Positions 17,230-25,444 of a stretch of 64,000 nucleotides of DNA are shown one piece after another. How positions within the stretch are numbered: position 1 is the first letter of the stretch; the number at the start of each line of letters is the position of its first letter. This stretch comes from LZORAL124-50-18 sp051208045 (lineage in GTDB: Bacteria; Pseudomonadota; Gammaproteobacteria; Pseudomonadales; Oleiphilaceae), in the NCBI GenBank assembly GCA_051208045.1, contig JBPJFY010000012.1:1-64000 (forward strand). Direction: 5' to 3'. The notes below the pieces were generated by a model that did not search any database, was not told the origin of the DNA, and saw nothing but the letters and a program-made list of their open reading frames with translations. The translations under genes were made by a program, and so were the position numbers.

Positions 17230-17589
17230 TTATCCTCGCACGAAATGGAGGATTTTTTCTTCAGAAATGGGCTTGGGAATAAACACCAGGCCCTGGGTTT
17301 CGGCTTTCGCCCGGATTCGGTCCTGGAAGTTGGCCGTTAAGAGCGCAATGCGCGCTTTGGGGCAAAACTCCTTCAATTTGGGCGCTACGGTCAATCCATC
17401 CACGCCCGGCATGTTCAAATCCAGCGTGATAATGTCGATGTGATTGCTCTCGCAAATGCGTTCGGCTTCCCGCGCATTTTCCGCCTCCATCACATTCCAG
17501 TCTGTGTGATAGTTTTCAATAATCGCGCGCAGCATCAGCCGGGAAATATCACTGTCATCGACAATCAAAACGCTTTTGGGGTCACTCAT
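17230..17589 (-). CDS. Single-domain response regulator (CheY-like receiver)
   Basis: A stand-alone receiver of 119 residues with the acidic pair in VLIVDDSD, the phospho-acceptor aspartate in DIITLDLNMPG and the late lysine in FIPKPIS. No output domain is present, so it should act by protein contact. The start at 17589 has GGAGAGGT upstream; a longer frame to 17757 has no ribosome site. It is convergent with the APH/AAA fusion and divergent from the pentapeptide gene. No partner kinase is adjacent. Confidence 0.9.
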   Translation of the reverse strand: MSDPKSVLIVDDSDISRLMLRAIIENYHTDWNVMEAENAREAERICESNHIDIITLDLNMPGVDGLTVAPKLKEFCPKARIALLTANFQDRIRAKAETQGLVFIPKPISEEKILHFVRG

Positions 17590-17782
17590 AACCTCTCCAT
17601 CCCATTGAGATATCGCTCTACCTCTTTCAGTGTAACCAATTCTGGCCAGTCTTCCAGCAAACGTACCAGGGCGTGTTGACGTTTCATTCTCAACACACCC
17701 TAGCGCAGGCGTTCGCGCATTCCTGCACAAACCAACTATACTGAATAAATCAACCAACTCGCTTGGCCAAGGAGACAGTCTC

Positions 17783-18133
17783 GTGCCGGAAAAAATCAGG
17801 ATTCTTGATGACCCACTCTACCAGCTGCTACGCGCGGAAAATGTGGCGGGTTTTAATGAACAGAAAAGCAAGGCAGCCACGTTGCCGAGCCTCGCCTATT
17901 GCGACTTTCGCGGACTTGATTTACGCGGCATGGATGCGGAGGGATTGGATTTGAGCCACGCCTACTTCCGCGGCGCTGACCTGCGAGGGATCAACTTCCG
18001 CAAGACCAACCTGGAAGGCGCCAGCATCGCCGGCACGAAGATTTCCGGCTGCTATTTCCCGGACAGCCTTGCACCAGATGAAATCATCATGTCACTGAAT
18101 CACGGGACCCGCATGCGCGTCACGCCACAATAA
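17783..18133 (+). CDS. Pentapeptide repeat protein
   Basis: It is 116 residues. The central part (about 38-95) has tandem A(D/N)LxG-type repeats: CDFRG, LDLRG, MDAEG, LDLSH, AYFRG, ADLRG, INFRK, TNLEG. These form a short quadrilateral beta-helix. Start GTG at 17783 has AAGGAGA upstream. It lies 39 bp before the cNMP-binding gene, so the two are probably co-transcribed. Function unknown; it is too short to resemble the Qnr topoisomerase-protecting proteins. Confidence 0.85.
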   Translation: MPEKIRILDDPLYQLLRAENVAGFNEQKSKAATLPSLAYCDFRGLDLRGMDAEGLDLSHAYFRGADLRGINFRKTNLEGASIAGTKISGCYFPDSLAPDEIIMSLNHGTRMRVTPQ

Positions 18134-18172
18134 CCAGGCATTTCGCGCCGCCAAGGAGTTGCACCAGAACCT

Positions 18173-18964
18173 ATGTACTTGCCAGGTCATTACCCTGAAC
18201 TGATTGAACTGCTTTTGGAACAGTACAATACCTCCACGGAATTGCTCGCGGAACATCTACCGGATTGCAGCTCAACGATTGAACTGCTGCCGAAAAACAC
18301 CTTTGAACAGGTGGCTGGCCCCAACCAGATTGGTCTCATCACCGAAGGATTTCTGCAGGCCAATTGGGCGGATCGCACGGTGTTTATTCTACACACGTCA
18401 GACCTTGTTTACCCCTCGGGCAACCGGGAAGGTGTATCACTGATCGCCGAAGATCCGACCACCATTAAATTGTGGGACAAGCGCATCTTTTTCCAGCACC
18501 TTTCCGCCAACCCGGCCGCCATGAACCTCTGGCAAAAGGCCATCCTGCTTCAGAATAGTTTGTTTATCCATGCCTATGCGGCAACGACACGAAAGGGCAT
18601 TCGGCCCAATGCAGGTTTTTCCCGTTTCGTAGAGGGTGATATGATCATCCAGGAAGGCGATGATGCGGAATACGTGTACACACTGTTACGGGGTACCGCC
18701 AAAGTGACCGTCAAGGATGGTGTCGAAGTCGGCTGGATTGAAGAGGGCGAAATTTTCGGCGCCATCGCCGCCCTTACAGGCCAGCCCCGCACGGCGACCG
18801 TTTTAGCCGCCAGTGCCTGCACGGTCATGACGGTACCGAGAGATCAGTTTGTCGAATTGATGAATTCTCAGCCCGAGACCTGTATGCAATTGATTCGCAC
18901 CATGGCGCAAAAGATTACCTACATGAATCAACAGCTGGTCGACAAAAAAATGGACTATAACTAG
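18173..18964 (+). CDS. Cyclic nucleotide-binding domain protein without DNA-binding domain
   Basis: It is 263 residues. The C-terminal half (about 140-250) is a cNMP-binding beta-barrel of the Crp type (EGDMIIQEGDDAEYVYTLLRG, then GEIFGAIAALTGQPRTATVLA). The N-terminal half is a second, divergent barrel-like region (TFEQVAGPNQIGLI and on). No helix-turn-helix follows, so it is not a transcription factor of the CRP class. AAGGAG lies 14 bases before the ATG, which is long. The next gene overlaps its stop by one base. Confidence 0.82.
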   Translation: MYLPGHYPELIELLLEQYNTSTELLAEHLPDCSSTIELLPKNTFEQVAGPNQIGLITEGFLQANWADRTVFILHTSDLVYPSGNREGVSLIAEDPTTIKLWDKRIFFQHLSANPAAMNLWQKAILLQNSLFIHAYAATTRKGIRPNAGFSRFVEGDMIIQEGDDAEYVYTLLRGTAKVTVKDGVEVGWIEEGEIFGAIAALTGQPRTATVLAASACTVMTVPRDQFVELMNSQPETCMQLIRTMAQKITYMNQQLVDKKMDYN

Positions 18965-19563
18965 TGGCGCTCGCTGACCACCACCGCCTAAACAGGCACA
19001 GCAAACCTGAGTTGCAAAGCCGTATGATTATCGCCTTTTTTGCTTTCGTCTTCGGTTCACTCGTGTCGACCCTCATCCACCAGAAAAACCAGGACCCCAA
19101 ACGGCACTCCGAGCTGTTTAGTCTCTTCAATCAGGCCTACTCGATAGAGACTCTGCCCGATGACGTCGCCGATAAACTCGCCATGCATCTTAATCACTCC
19201 CAGGACAAATCGCGCAGACTACTGGAGGTCGCCGCCTGGCACGCTCTCGAAGAAGCATTTACACGAGGGGACCCCAAAGCGCTGGGATTTGAAACCCAAC
19301 TGGCCATGATCAGCGTCACGGATCAGGAAGTCGAGACGTTTTGGGAAAACAATCGAGACCGCATTCGTCAGCCCTTCCATGAGGCCGGTACGCTGATACG
19401 CAAGCATCTGACTCAGGAAAAAACCCGCCGTCAGCTGAGCACAATGATTAAGCAGCTGGTTGACTCCGGCGAGCTGTACTTCAATCCGTTCTTTTACCGG
19501 ACGCGCCAGTACACCAACCCCGCACACGCCTCACCGTCCATGGCAGCCAATGGCATTCCGTAG
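18964..19563 (+). CDS. Hypothetical membrane-anchored protein
   Basis: I do not recognise a family. One hydrophobic helix (IIAFFAFVFGSLVSTLI, about residues 22-38) is followed by a mainly helical, charged soluble part with a short Pro/Thr-rich end. GTG at 18964 overlaps the preceding stop codon (TAGTG), arguing for coupling to the cNMP-binding gene. ATG at 19024, right at the helix, is an alternative start. The composition matches the neighbours, so it is likely a real gene. Confidence 0.65.
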   Translation: MALADHHRLNRHSKPELQSRMIIAFFAFVFGSLVSTLIHQKNQDPKRHSELFSLFNQAYSIETLPDDVADKLAMHLNHSQDKSRRLLEVAAWHALEEAFTRGDPKALGFETQLAMISVTDQEVETFWENNRDRIRQPFHEAGTLIRKHLTQEKTRRQLSTMIKQLVDSGELYFNPFFYRTRQYTNPAHASPSMAANGIP

Positions 19564-19725
19564 CCACCCGGAAAACCAATGCTCGCCAGAAACTGGTTAT
19601 CAGGCACACATGGTAATATACTATGCGCCTTCCAGACCGGTACTCGCGGTGGCAGACGGGAGGGTTGACCCGGCCCGCTCTGACCGATACCGGATCAAAT
19701 CACACGCACGGCAGTATTGATCATC

Positions 19726-21411
19726 ATGGAATTTACCAGCAAGATCGCTCAGGCTAACCTGGAGAGCATGTATCGGGTGTTCACCGTCGCGGAAGCCCCC
19801 TCGTCAACGCTAGGACAGATTGAGCAGCTTATCTCCCAGAATCTTGCGGGATTCCTCCAGCAGCACATTGTTGCGGTCGAGAAGGACCTCACCGAGGTTG
19901 AAAAAGACTTTGCGGAATACGCCATTCCTGAAAAGCCCATTTTTGTCTCGGAACAGGCGCAATTCCTCCTGGACAAACTCGTCGCCCAGTCGGTACACAC
20001 CTCAGCGCCGAGCTTCATTGGCCATATGACGTCGGCCATTCCGCACTTTATGCTGCCACTGTCGAAGATTATGATTGCGTTGAATCAGAATCTGGTAAAA
20101 ACAGAAACCTCCAAAGCATTCACGCCCCTTGAACGGCAGGTGCTGGGCATGCTGCACCGGCTGCTGTATCAACAGGATGGCGCGTTTTATCGGAAATGGA
20201 TGCACGACTCCACGCATGCGTTGGGATGCATGTGTTCCGGCGGCACCGTGGCAAATATTACTGCGCTATGGATTGCCCGCAATCTGGCCTTTCCGGCGGA
20301 AGCCAATTTTAAAGGCGTCAATCGAGAAGGGTTGTTCCGCGCCATGCAGTATTATGGCCATCAAGGCGCGGCCGTGCTCGTTTCCAATCGCGGGCACTAC
20401 TCATTGAAGAAAGCGGTGGACGTTCTCGGTATCGGTCATGATTTTCTGATCGCGGTCCCGACCGACGATGACAATAAAATGGATGTGGACGCGTTGCGCG
20501 ATCAGTGCATCCAACTGAAAAAGAGCAAGATCAAGGTCATGGGGATCGTTGGCGTTGCCGGAACCACGGAGACCGGGAACGTCGATCCACTGGAAGACGT
20601 GGCAGACGTCGCACGCGAGTTCAACGCGTTTTTTCATGTGGATGCGGCCTGGGGTGGCCCGACGCTGTTCTCCAGAAAGTATCGACATTTGCTCAAAGGG
20701 ATCGAGCATGCGGACTCCGTCACCATTGATGCCCATAAGCAACTCTACGTCCCTATGGGGGCAGGCATGCTGTTATTGAAAAACCCGACCTCGGTCAACG
20801 CCATCGAACATCATGCGCAATACATCATCCGTAAAGGCTCAAAAGACCTGGGGAGCACCACCCTTGAGGGCTCGCGCCCGGGTATGGCGATGCTGATCCA
20901 TTCCGGCCTCAAGGTCATCGGGCGTGAGGGGTATGAGATACTCATCAATCAGGGTATCGAAAAGGCCCACCTGTATGCCCAGATGATTGAGGCTCACCCA
21001 GACTTTGAGTTAATTTCTGCACCGGAGCTCAACATCCTCACCTATCGTTACTGCCCGCAGGATATCCAGTTAGCACTGGGCACTCTGTCACCCGACATTC
21101 GCCGCAAGGTCAACATTACGATCGGCCGAATCACCCGGTTGATTCAGAAAACCCAGCGGGAACGCGGGAAAGCCTTTGTCTCGCGAACACGGCTGAATCC
21201 AGGCCGTTATCAAGGCGATCCCTGTGTGGTGTTTCGAGTGGTGCTTGCCAATCCGCTGACCACAGAAGACATTCTCAAGGAGGTACTTGAAGAGCAAGTC
21301 ACACTGGCACGGGAAGACGTAATTCAGGCGGAATTGCAGGATCTCTACTCACTCATCGAGAAAGATGTCGCCGCCACCGAGCCTGCGCAAACCAACCGCT
21401 CTGCAAATTAA
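19726..21411 (+). CDS. panP: PLP-dependent aspartate 1-decarboxylase, PanP type
   Basis: A group II PLP decarboxylase of about 561 residues, expected to make beta-alanine from aspartate for pantothenate and CoA. PanP replaces PanD in Vibrio and relatives. The N-terminal helical region (MEFTSKIAQANLESMYRVF) and TSAIPHFMLPL match that family. The PLP lysine is K338 in DAHKQLYVP, and HVDAAWGG holds the cofactor-contact aspartate. It may also act on glutamate or related acids. ATG 19726 is chosen over TTG 19717; neither has a strong ribosome site. Confidence 0.85.
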   Translation: MEFTSKIAQANLESMYRVFTVAEAPSSTLGQIEQLISQNLAGFLQQHIVAVEKDLTEVEKDFAEYAIPEKPIFVSEQAQFLLDKLVAQSVHTSAPSFIGHMTSAIPHFMLPLSKIMIALNQNLVKTETSKAFTPLERQVLGMLHRLLYQQDGAFYRKWMHDSTHALGCMCSGGTVANITALWIARNLAFPAEANFKGVNREGLFRAMQYYGHQGAAVLVSNRGHYSLKKAVDVLGIGHDFLIAVPTDDDNKMDVDALRDQCIQLKKSKIKVMGIVGVAGTTETGNVDPLEDVADVAREFNAFFHVDAAWGGPTLFSRKYRHLLKGIEHADSVTIDAHKQLYVPMGAGMLLLKNPTSVNAIEHHAQYIIRKGSKDLGSTTLEGSRPGMAMLIHSGLKVIGREGYEILINQGIEKAHLYAQMIEAHPDFELISAPELNILTYRYCPQDIQLALGTLSPDIRRKVNITIGRITRLIQKTQRERGKAFVSRTRLNPGRYQGDPCVVFRVVLANPLTTEDILKEVLEEQVTLAREDVIQAELQDLYSLIEKDVAATEPAQTNRSAN

Positions 21412-21533
21412 TCGACCTGTCGACTTGCCAGTGAAGGTAAACCGTTGTAACTTCTTGAATTCTGTCACTCCATCGGCAGAGAATATCTGTAGAATAAAAA
21501 CGTTTACTAATACAAGAAGTACGAGAGTTCATT

Positions 21534-22688
21534 ATGTCCGCTGCTACCCAATCCGATCAGGCTTTCCATTCGTTTAACCTCCCCAGACGCATTCTTATGG
21601 GCCCTGGCCCGACAGACACCCCACCACGCGTCATGAACGCATTGGCACGCCCGACGATTGGTCACCTGGACCCTCTGTTCATCGACATGATGGATCAACT
21701 CAAATCGCTGCTTCAGTATGTGTTTCAGACGAAGAATGCCCACACACTGGCAATTTCAGCGCCGGGTTCAGCAGGGATGGAAGCCTGTTTTGTTAATCTG
21801 GTAGAGCCAGGTGACAAAGTGATTGTGTGCATCAATGGCGTTTTCGGCCAGCGCATGTATGAAAACGCCAAGCGTGCGGGCGGCGACGTCGTGGTGATCG
21901 AGGTGCCCTGGGGGCGGGCCGTGCCGCCGGAACTGCTGGAAGAAACGCTTAAATCCCACCCGGATGCCCGCATCGTCAGCTTTGTGCATGCCGAGACGTC
22001 TACCGGTGCGATGAGTGATGCGGAAGCCTTGTGCCGCATTGCAAAAGCGCACGACTGCCTGACCATCGTGGATACGGTGACGTCACTCGGTGGCATTCCG
22101 GTGAAGGTCGACGAATGGCAGATCGATGCCGTGTATTCGGGCAGCCAGAAATGCCTGTCCGGTATTCCCGGATTGTCGCCTGTCAGTTTCAGTCAGGCCG
22201 CCGTAGAAAAAATCAAGGCCAGAAAAACGCCTGTACAGAGCTGGTTCCTGGATCAGACCCTGCTCATGTCCTACTGGCAAGGTGAAGGAAAGCGAGCCTA
22301 CCACCACACCGCGCCCGTGAATGCGTTGTATGCACTCCATGAAGCCTTGTTAATGATATGGGAAGAAGGGCTAGAGAATGTCTGGCAGCGCCACCAGGAG
22401 CAACATGAAAAACTGAAGGCCGGGCTGGAAAAGCTGGGACTCACGTTCATTGTGCCCGATGGCGAGCGCTTACCCCAACTCAATACCGTACATATTCCTG
22501 AAGGCGTGGATGATGTGACGGTAAGGCGCTACCTGCTGGAACAATACAATCTGGAAATCGGGGCTGGATTGGGACAGTTTGGAGGAAAAGCCTGGCGGAT
22601 CGGCTTACTCGGCTACGGCGCACGGAATGAAAATGTCGCCCTCTGCCTGAAAGCCCTGGAGGATGCAATCGCTCGCGCCCGGAGCTGA
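21534..22688 (+). CDS. Class V aminotransferase (alanine-glyoxylate / serine-pyruvate type)
   Basis: A PLP aminotransferase of 384 residues, fold type I. It has the AGXT-like start MGPGPTDTPPRVM, the cofactor contact SAPGSAGMEACFVNL, the aspartate in IVDTVTSLGG and the PLP lysine K206 in SGSQKCLSG. The likely reaction is alanine or serine with glyoxylate. It ends at a strong bidirectional terminator. The gene lies 122 bp after panP, long enough for its own promoter. Confidence 0.9.
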   Translation: MSAATQSDQAFHSFNLPRRILMGPGPTDTPPRVMNALARPTIGHLDPLFIDMMDQLKSLLQYVFQTKNAHTLAISAPGSAGMEACFVNLVEPGDKVIVCINGVFGQRMYENAKRAGGDVVVIEVPWGRAVPPELLEETLKSHPDARIVSFVHAETSTGAMSDAEALCRIAKAHDCLTIVDTVTSLGGIPVKVDEWQIDAVYSGSQKCLSGIPGLSPVSFSQAAVEKIKARKTPVQSWFLDQTLLMSYWQGEGKRAYHHTAPVNALYALHEALLMIWEEGLENVWQRHQEQHEKLKAGLEKLGLTFIVPDGERLPQLNTVHIPEGVDDVTVRRYLLEQYNLEIGAGLGQFGGKAWRIGLLGYGARNENVALCLKALEDAIARARS

Positions 22689-22706
22689 CAATCCCGGGTA
22701 CCCGCT

Positions 22707-22742
22707 CACAAAAAAAGCGCTCTCTCGATCGCTTTTTTTGTG
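22707..22742. terminator. Bidirectional rho-independent terminator
   Basis: Perfect 13-bp arms (CACAAAAAAAGCG, 22707-22719, and its complement, 22730-22742) enclose a 10-nt loop. A-tract and T-tract ends serve both strands. It lies between the convergent aminotransferase gene and the 88-residue hypothetical gene. Confidence 0.85.
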
Positions 22743-22766
22743 CTGTTTCACCTGAGATCTGCCTAA

Positions 22767-23033
22767 TCAGTACAGGGCCGCCTCATCATCCAGCACATCA
22801 AAAATAATTTCCAGAAAGATATCATCCGCTTCACTGTGTTTTTCCGGAATGCGTACAATGGTCTTGGCGCTGATCTCCTGCGCGATTTTGCGGTGAGCAT
22901 CCGGGTCATCTTTCAACTGACGCGCGATCTCCATACATTTATTAGCCAGTGACGGATCTGAGAGCACCTTTTTTATGAAGGTTCTCAACTCACTGATGAC
23001 TTTACCTTGGCGACTTTCTTCTACACTACTCAT
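22767..23033 (-). CDS. Small hypothetical acidic helical protein
   Basis: It is 88 residues, all predicted helix by eye, acidic at the C-terminus (DDIFLEIIFDVLDDEAALY). I recognise no family. A good AAGGAG lies about ten bases upstream of the ATG. It follows the response-regulator cyclase gene by about 40 bp in the same direction, so it is probably co-transcribed with it and could be an accessory protein. Confidence 0.75.
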   Translation of the reverse strand: MSSVEESRQGKVISELRTFIKKVLSDPSLANKCMEIARQLKDDPDAHRKIAQEISAKTIVRIPEKHSEADDIFLEIIFDVLDDEAALY

Positions 23034-23073
23034 GGTTCGATGTTCTCCTTATTCGCTGGAACGGGCGAACGCC

Positions 23074-23982
23074 CTACCCGGCCAGCACTACACCATTTCG
23101 ACCGTTCTCCTTGGCGGTATACAACGCTTTGTCCGCTTCAGAAATCAGGTCATCAGAATAAGTTTTCTCGCCCTTTTCCGCAACACCAATACTCACGGTA
23201 ACACAATCCGCCGTTGACGAGTGCGCATGGGGAAGCGCCAACGCCTGTACTGCCGCGCGAATGCGCTCGGCAACCTCCGCGGCTCCGTCTAGTCCGGTAT
23301 TGGGCAACAACACAACAAACTCTTCTCCACCATAGCGCGCTACCACATCTGCCGGACGCATCGCCACCGACACCATCGCTTTACTGACCTTTTCCAGGCA
23401 GTTGTCGCCTTCAAGGTGACCATAGTTGTCGTTGTATTTTTTGAAATGATCCACATCGATGAGAATCAGGCTGAGCGCTGAGCCTTCACGGTTCGACCGC
23501 CCCCATTCGCGACTGAGATGCATATTCAGTCCACGTCGATTCACCAGGCTGGTCAATGGATCAATCACTGACAATTCTTCCAGCTCCCGGTTAACCCGAT
23601 GAAGCTCATCACGCATGGCGGCAATGCGCCCCATGGCTTTGACCATCGCCTGTAACACCGGACCATTGACCGGCTTGGCCAGATAAGCATCGCCACCTGC
23701 ATTGATCCCTTCCACGAAGTGACCGCTGGAGTAATTGGACGACAAAAATATGATCGGGATCCAGTTGCCGGACATGCGCGCGCGCAGTCGGCGGGTGGTT
23801 TCATACCCATCAATTCCGGGCAATTCGACATCCATTAACACCAGATCCACTTTTTCAACGGAAAATGCATCGAGCGCATCTTCGCCATTCTCGGCAGTCG
23901 CCGTCTGATGCCCCACATCCTGTATATAGGCACACACCAGATCGCGAATGGATTTACTATCTTCAACGACAAGCACATTCAT
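23074..23982 (-). CDS. Response regulator diguanylate cyclase (REC-GGDEF)
   Basis: Makes c-di-GMP under phosphorelay control. Residues 1-120 are a receiver (VLVVEDSKS; phospho-acceptor in LVLMDVELPG; lysine in YLAKPV). A short coiled linker follows, then a GGDEF domain (about 140-302) with an intact GGEEF active site. The RPAD inhibitory site sits five residues before it, so product inhibition is expected. ATG 23982 is preferred to TTG 23988. The order resembles one half of PleD or WspR. No cognate kinase is adjacent. Confidence 0.92.
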   Translation of the reverse strand: MNVLVVEDSKSIRDLVCAYIQDVGHQTATAENGEDALDAFSVEKVDLVLMDVELPGIDGYETTRRLRARMSGNWIPIIFLSSNYSSGHFVEGINAGGDAYLAKPVNGPVLQAMVKAMGRIAAMRDELHRVNRELEELSVIDPLTSLVNRRGLNMHLSREWGRSNREGSALSLILIDVDHFKKYNDNYGHLEGDNCLEKVSKAMVSVAMRPADVVARYGGEEFVVLLPNTGLDGAAEVAERIRAAVQALALPHAHSSTADCVTVSIGVAEKGEKTYSDDLISEADKALYTAKENGRNGVVLAG

Positions 23983-24221
23983 GGTCAATTACAGCTTCTT
24001 ATCCGTTAAAATCGGGAACGACTTAATAAGTTTAGAACTAATTCACGATGTTTGTTAGCGGATCAGAAGGAAACCATGGTATTGTTTGCGCGGACTTGCC
24101 TCATCAATAATCCGGGCAGAAGCAGTTCACAAGCAGCGTTTTTATAACTAAACTCTATCAACTGATTCTTTTATGCGTCCAAATCAATGGCCATGACCGG
24201 CAGGAGCGCTCATACAATCTC

Positions 24222-25346
24222 ATGGACAAGCACGCATCGTCCGGCTCAGTTCCGCCAAAATCTGTCACGGCCTCCAATTTTGCCCACCGCCTGTCGGAAG
24301 AAGACAGCTGGATCATGCAAATACTGGAATGGGTGAGTTACGCGGGCATTTTTATGCTCATCGCCATTGGTACCAAGTCCATCTACACCGGCAATCAGCA
24401 TCACGGCTATATCCTGTTCGGATTTGCCTTTTCCCTGCTGATTAATGCCGCGTATTTTAACCAGTCAAAGAACGAACATCACTTCCGGGTTGCCCTGATC
24501 AGCATCGCCGCCGTACTGTTCGTGTACCTTACCGCGACCGGCGGAGAGAGCAACACCGGCCCACTCTGGTTCTATGTGTTCCCGCCGCTGATTTTTTATC
24601 TTGCCGGTTTACAGGTGGGAATCATTTTGATGACTTCCTGCTTTATCTTGGTGGCGATTATTTTTCGATTCCCGGATCTGCCTTTCGTCACCACACGCTA
24701 TGCGCCGGACTTCCAGCTCCGCTTTTTGGCATCCTTCTGTTTCGTGACCACGTTCTCGTACCTGTTGGATCACTCCAGAAGGCGTGCCCGCAAAGAATTG
24801 GTCGATCTCGCCTTACAGTATGAAACCGCCTCCAAGACCGACGAGCTGAGCGGATTATACAATCGACGCGAGATGATGCATCGGCTGGAAGCGGAACTGC
24901 AGCGCTATCAACGCTATTGTCATCACTTTTCGATTATTCTGATGGATATTGATCATTTTAAATCCATCAACGACAACTACGGACACGACGCCGGCGATGA
25001 AATCCTCAAGCGTTTCAGCAAGCTCATCAAGTCGTACTCCCGACAAATGGATGTGGTGGCACGATGGGGTGGTGAAGAGTTTCTGATTATGCTGCCGGAA
25101 ACCACCCTGGTACAGGCACTTGCGCTGGCGGAGCGTGTGCGCAGTAGTATTGAGCAGGAAGCCTTTTACTTCCAGAATACCCAAATTGACGTGCGCATGA
25201 GCGCCGGCGTGTGCTCAATCAGCCAGACGGAGAATCTGGTTGGCCTGTTGCGCCAGGCAGATATGAATCTGTATGAAGCCAAGTCCAAGGGGCGCAATCG
25301 TATCGTTCCCATGGTGAAATCCTCTCATCCCAGCGGCCTGCATTAA
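24222..25346 (+). CDS. Membrane diguanylate cyclase (GGDEF)
   Basis: The N-terminal half has about five to six transmembrane helices (residues 30-190) with no recognised sensor signature. The C-terminal GGDEF domain (about 210-368) has an intact GGEEF and the inhibitory site RQMD five residues before it. It is therefore probably an active, product-inhibited cyclase. It is divergent from the REC-GGDEF gene over about 240 bp and lies 98 bp before the GGDEF-EAL gene. A CAGGAG lies 15 bases before the ATG, further than usual. Confidence 0.9.
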   Translation: MDKHASSGSVPPKSVTASNFAHRLSEEDSWIMQILEWVSYAGIFMLIAIGTKSIYTGNQHHGYILFGFAFSLLINAAYFNQSKNEHHFRVALISIAAVLFVYLTATGGESNTGPLWFYVFPPLIFYLAGLQVGIILMTSCFILVAIIFRFPDLPFVTTRYAPDFQLRFLASFCFVTTFSYLLDHSRRRARKELVDLALQYETASKTDELSGLYNRREMMHRLEAELQRYQRYCHHFSIILMDIDHFKSINDNYGHDAGDEILKRFSKLIKSYSRQMDVVARWGGEEFLIMLPETTLVQALALAERVRSSIEQEAFYFQNTQIDVRMSAGVCSISQTENLVGLLRQADMNLYEAKSKGRNRIVPMVKSSHPSGLH

Positions 25347-25444
25347 GGCCCACCCTTCTCCCGAAATTCGCACGGGAATTCTTTACAATTTGGTCATATC
25401 GACCACAATGAAAGAAGACAATTCACTCAACCAATCAGCCGGTC

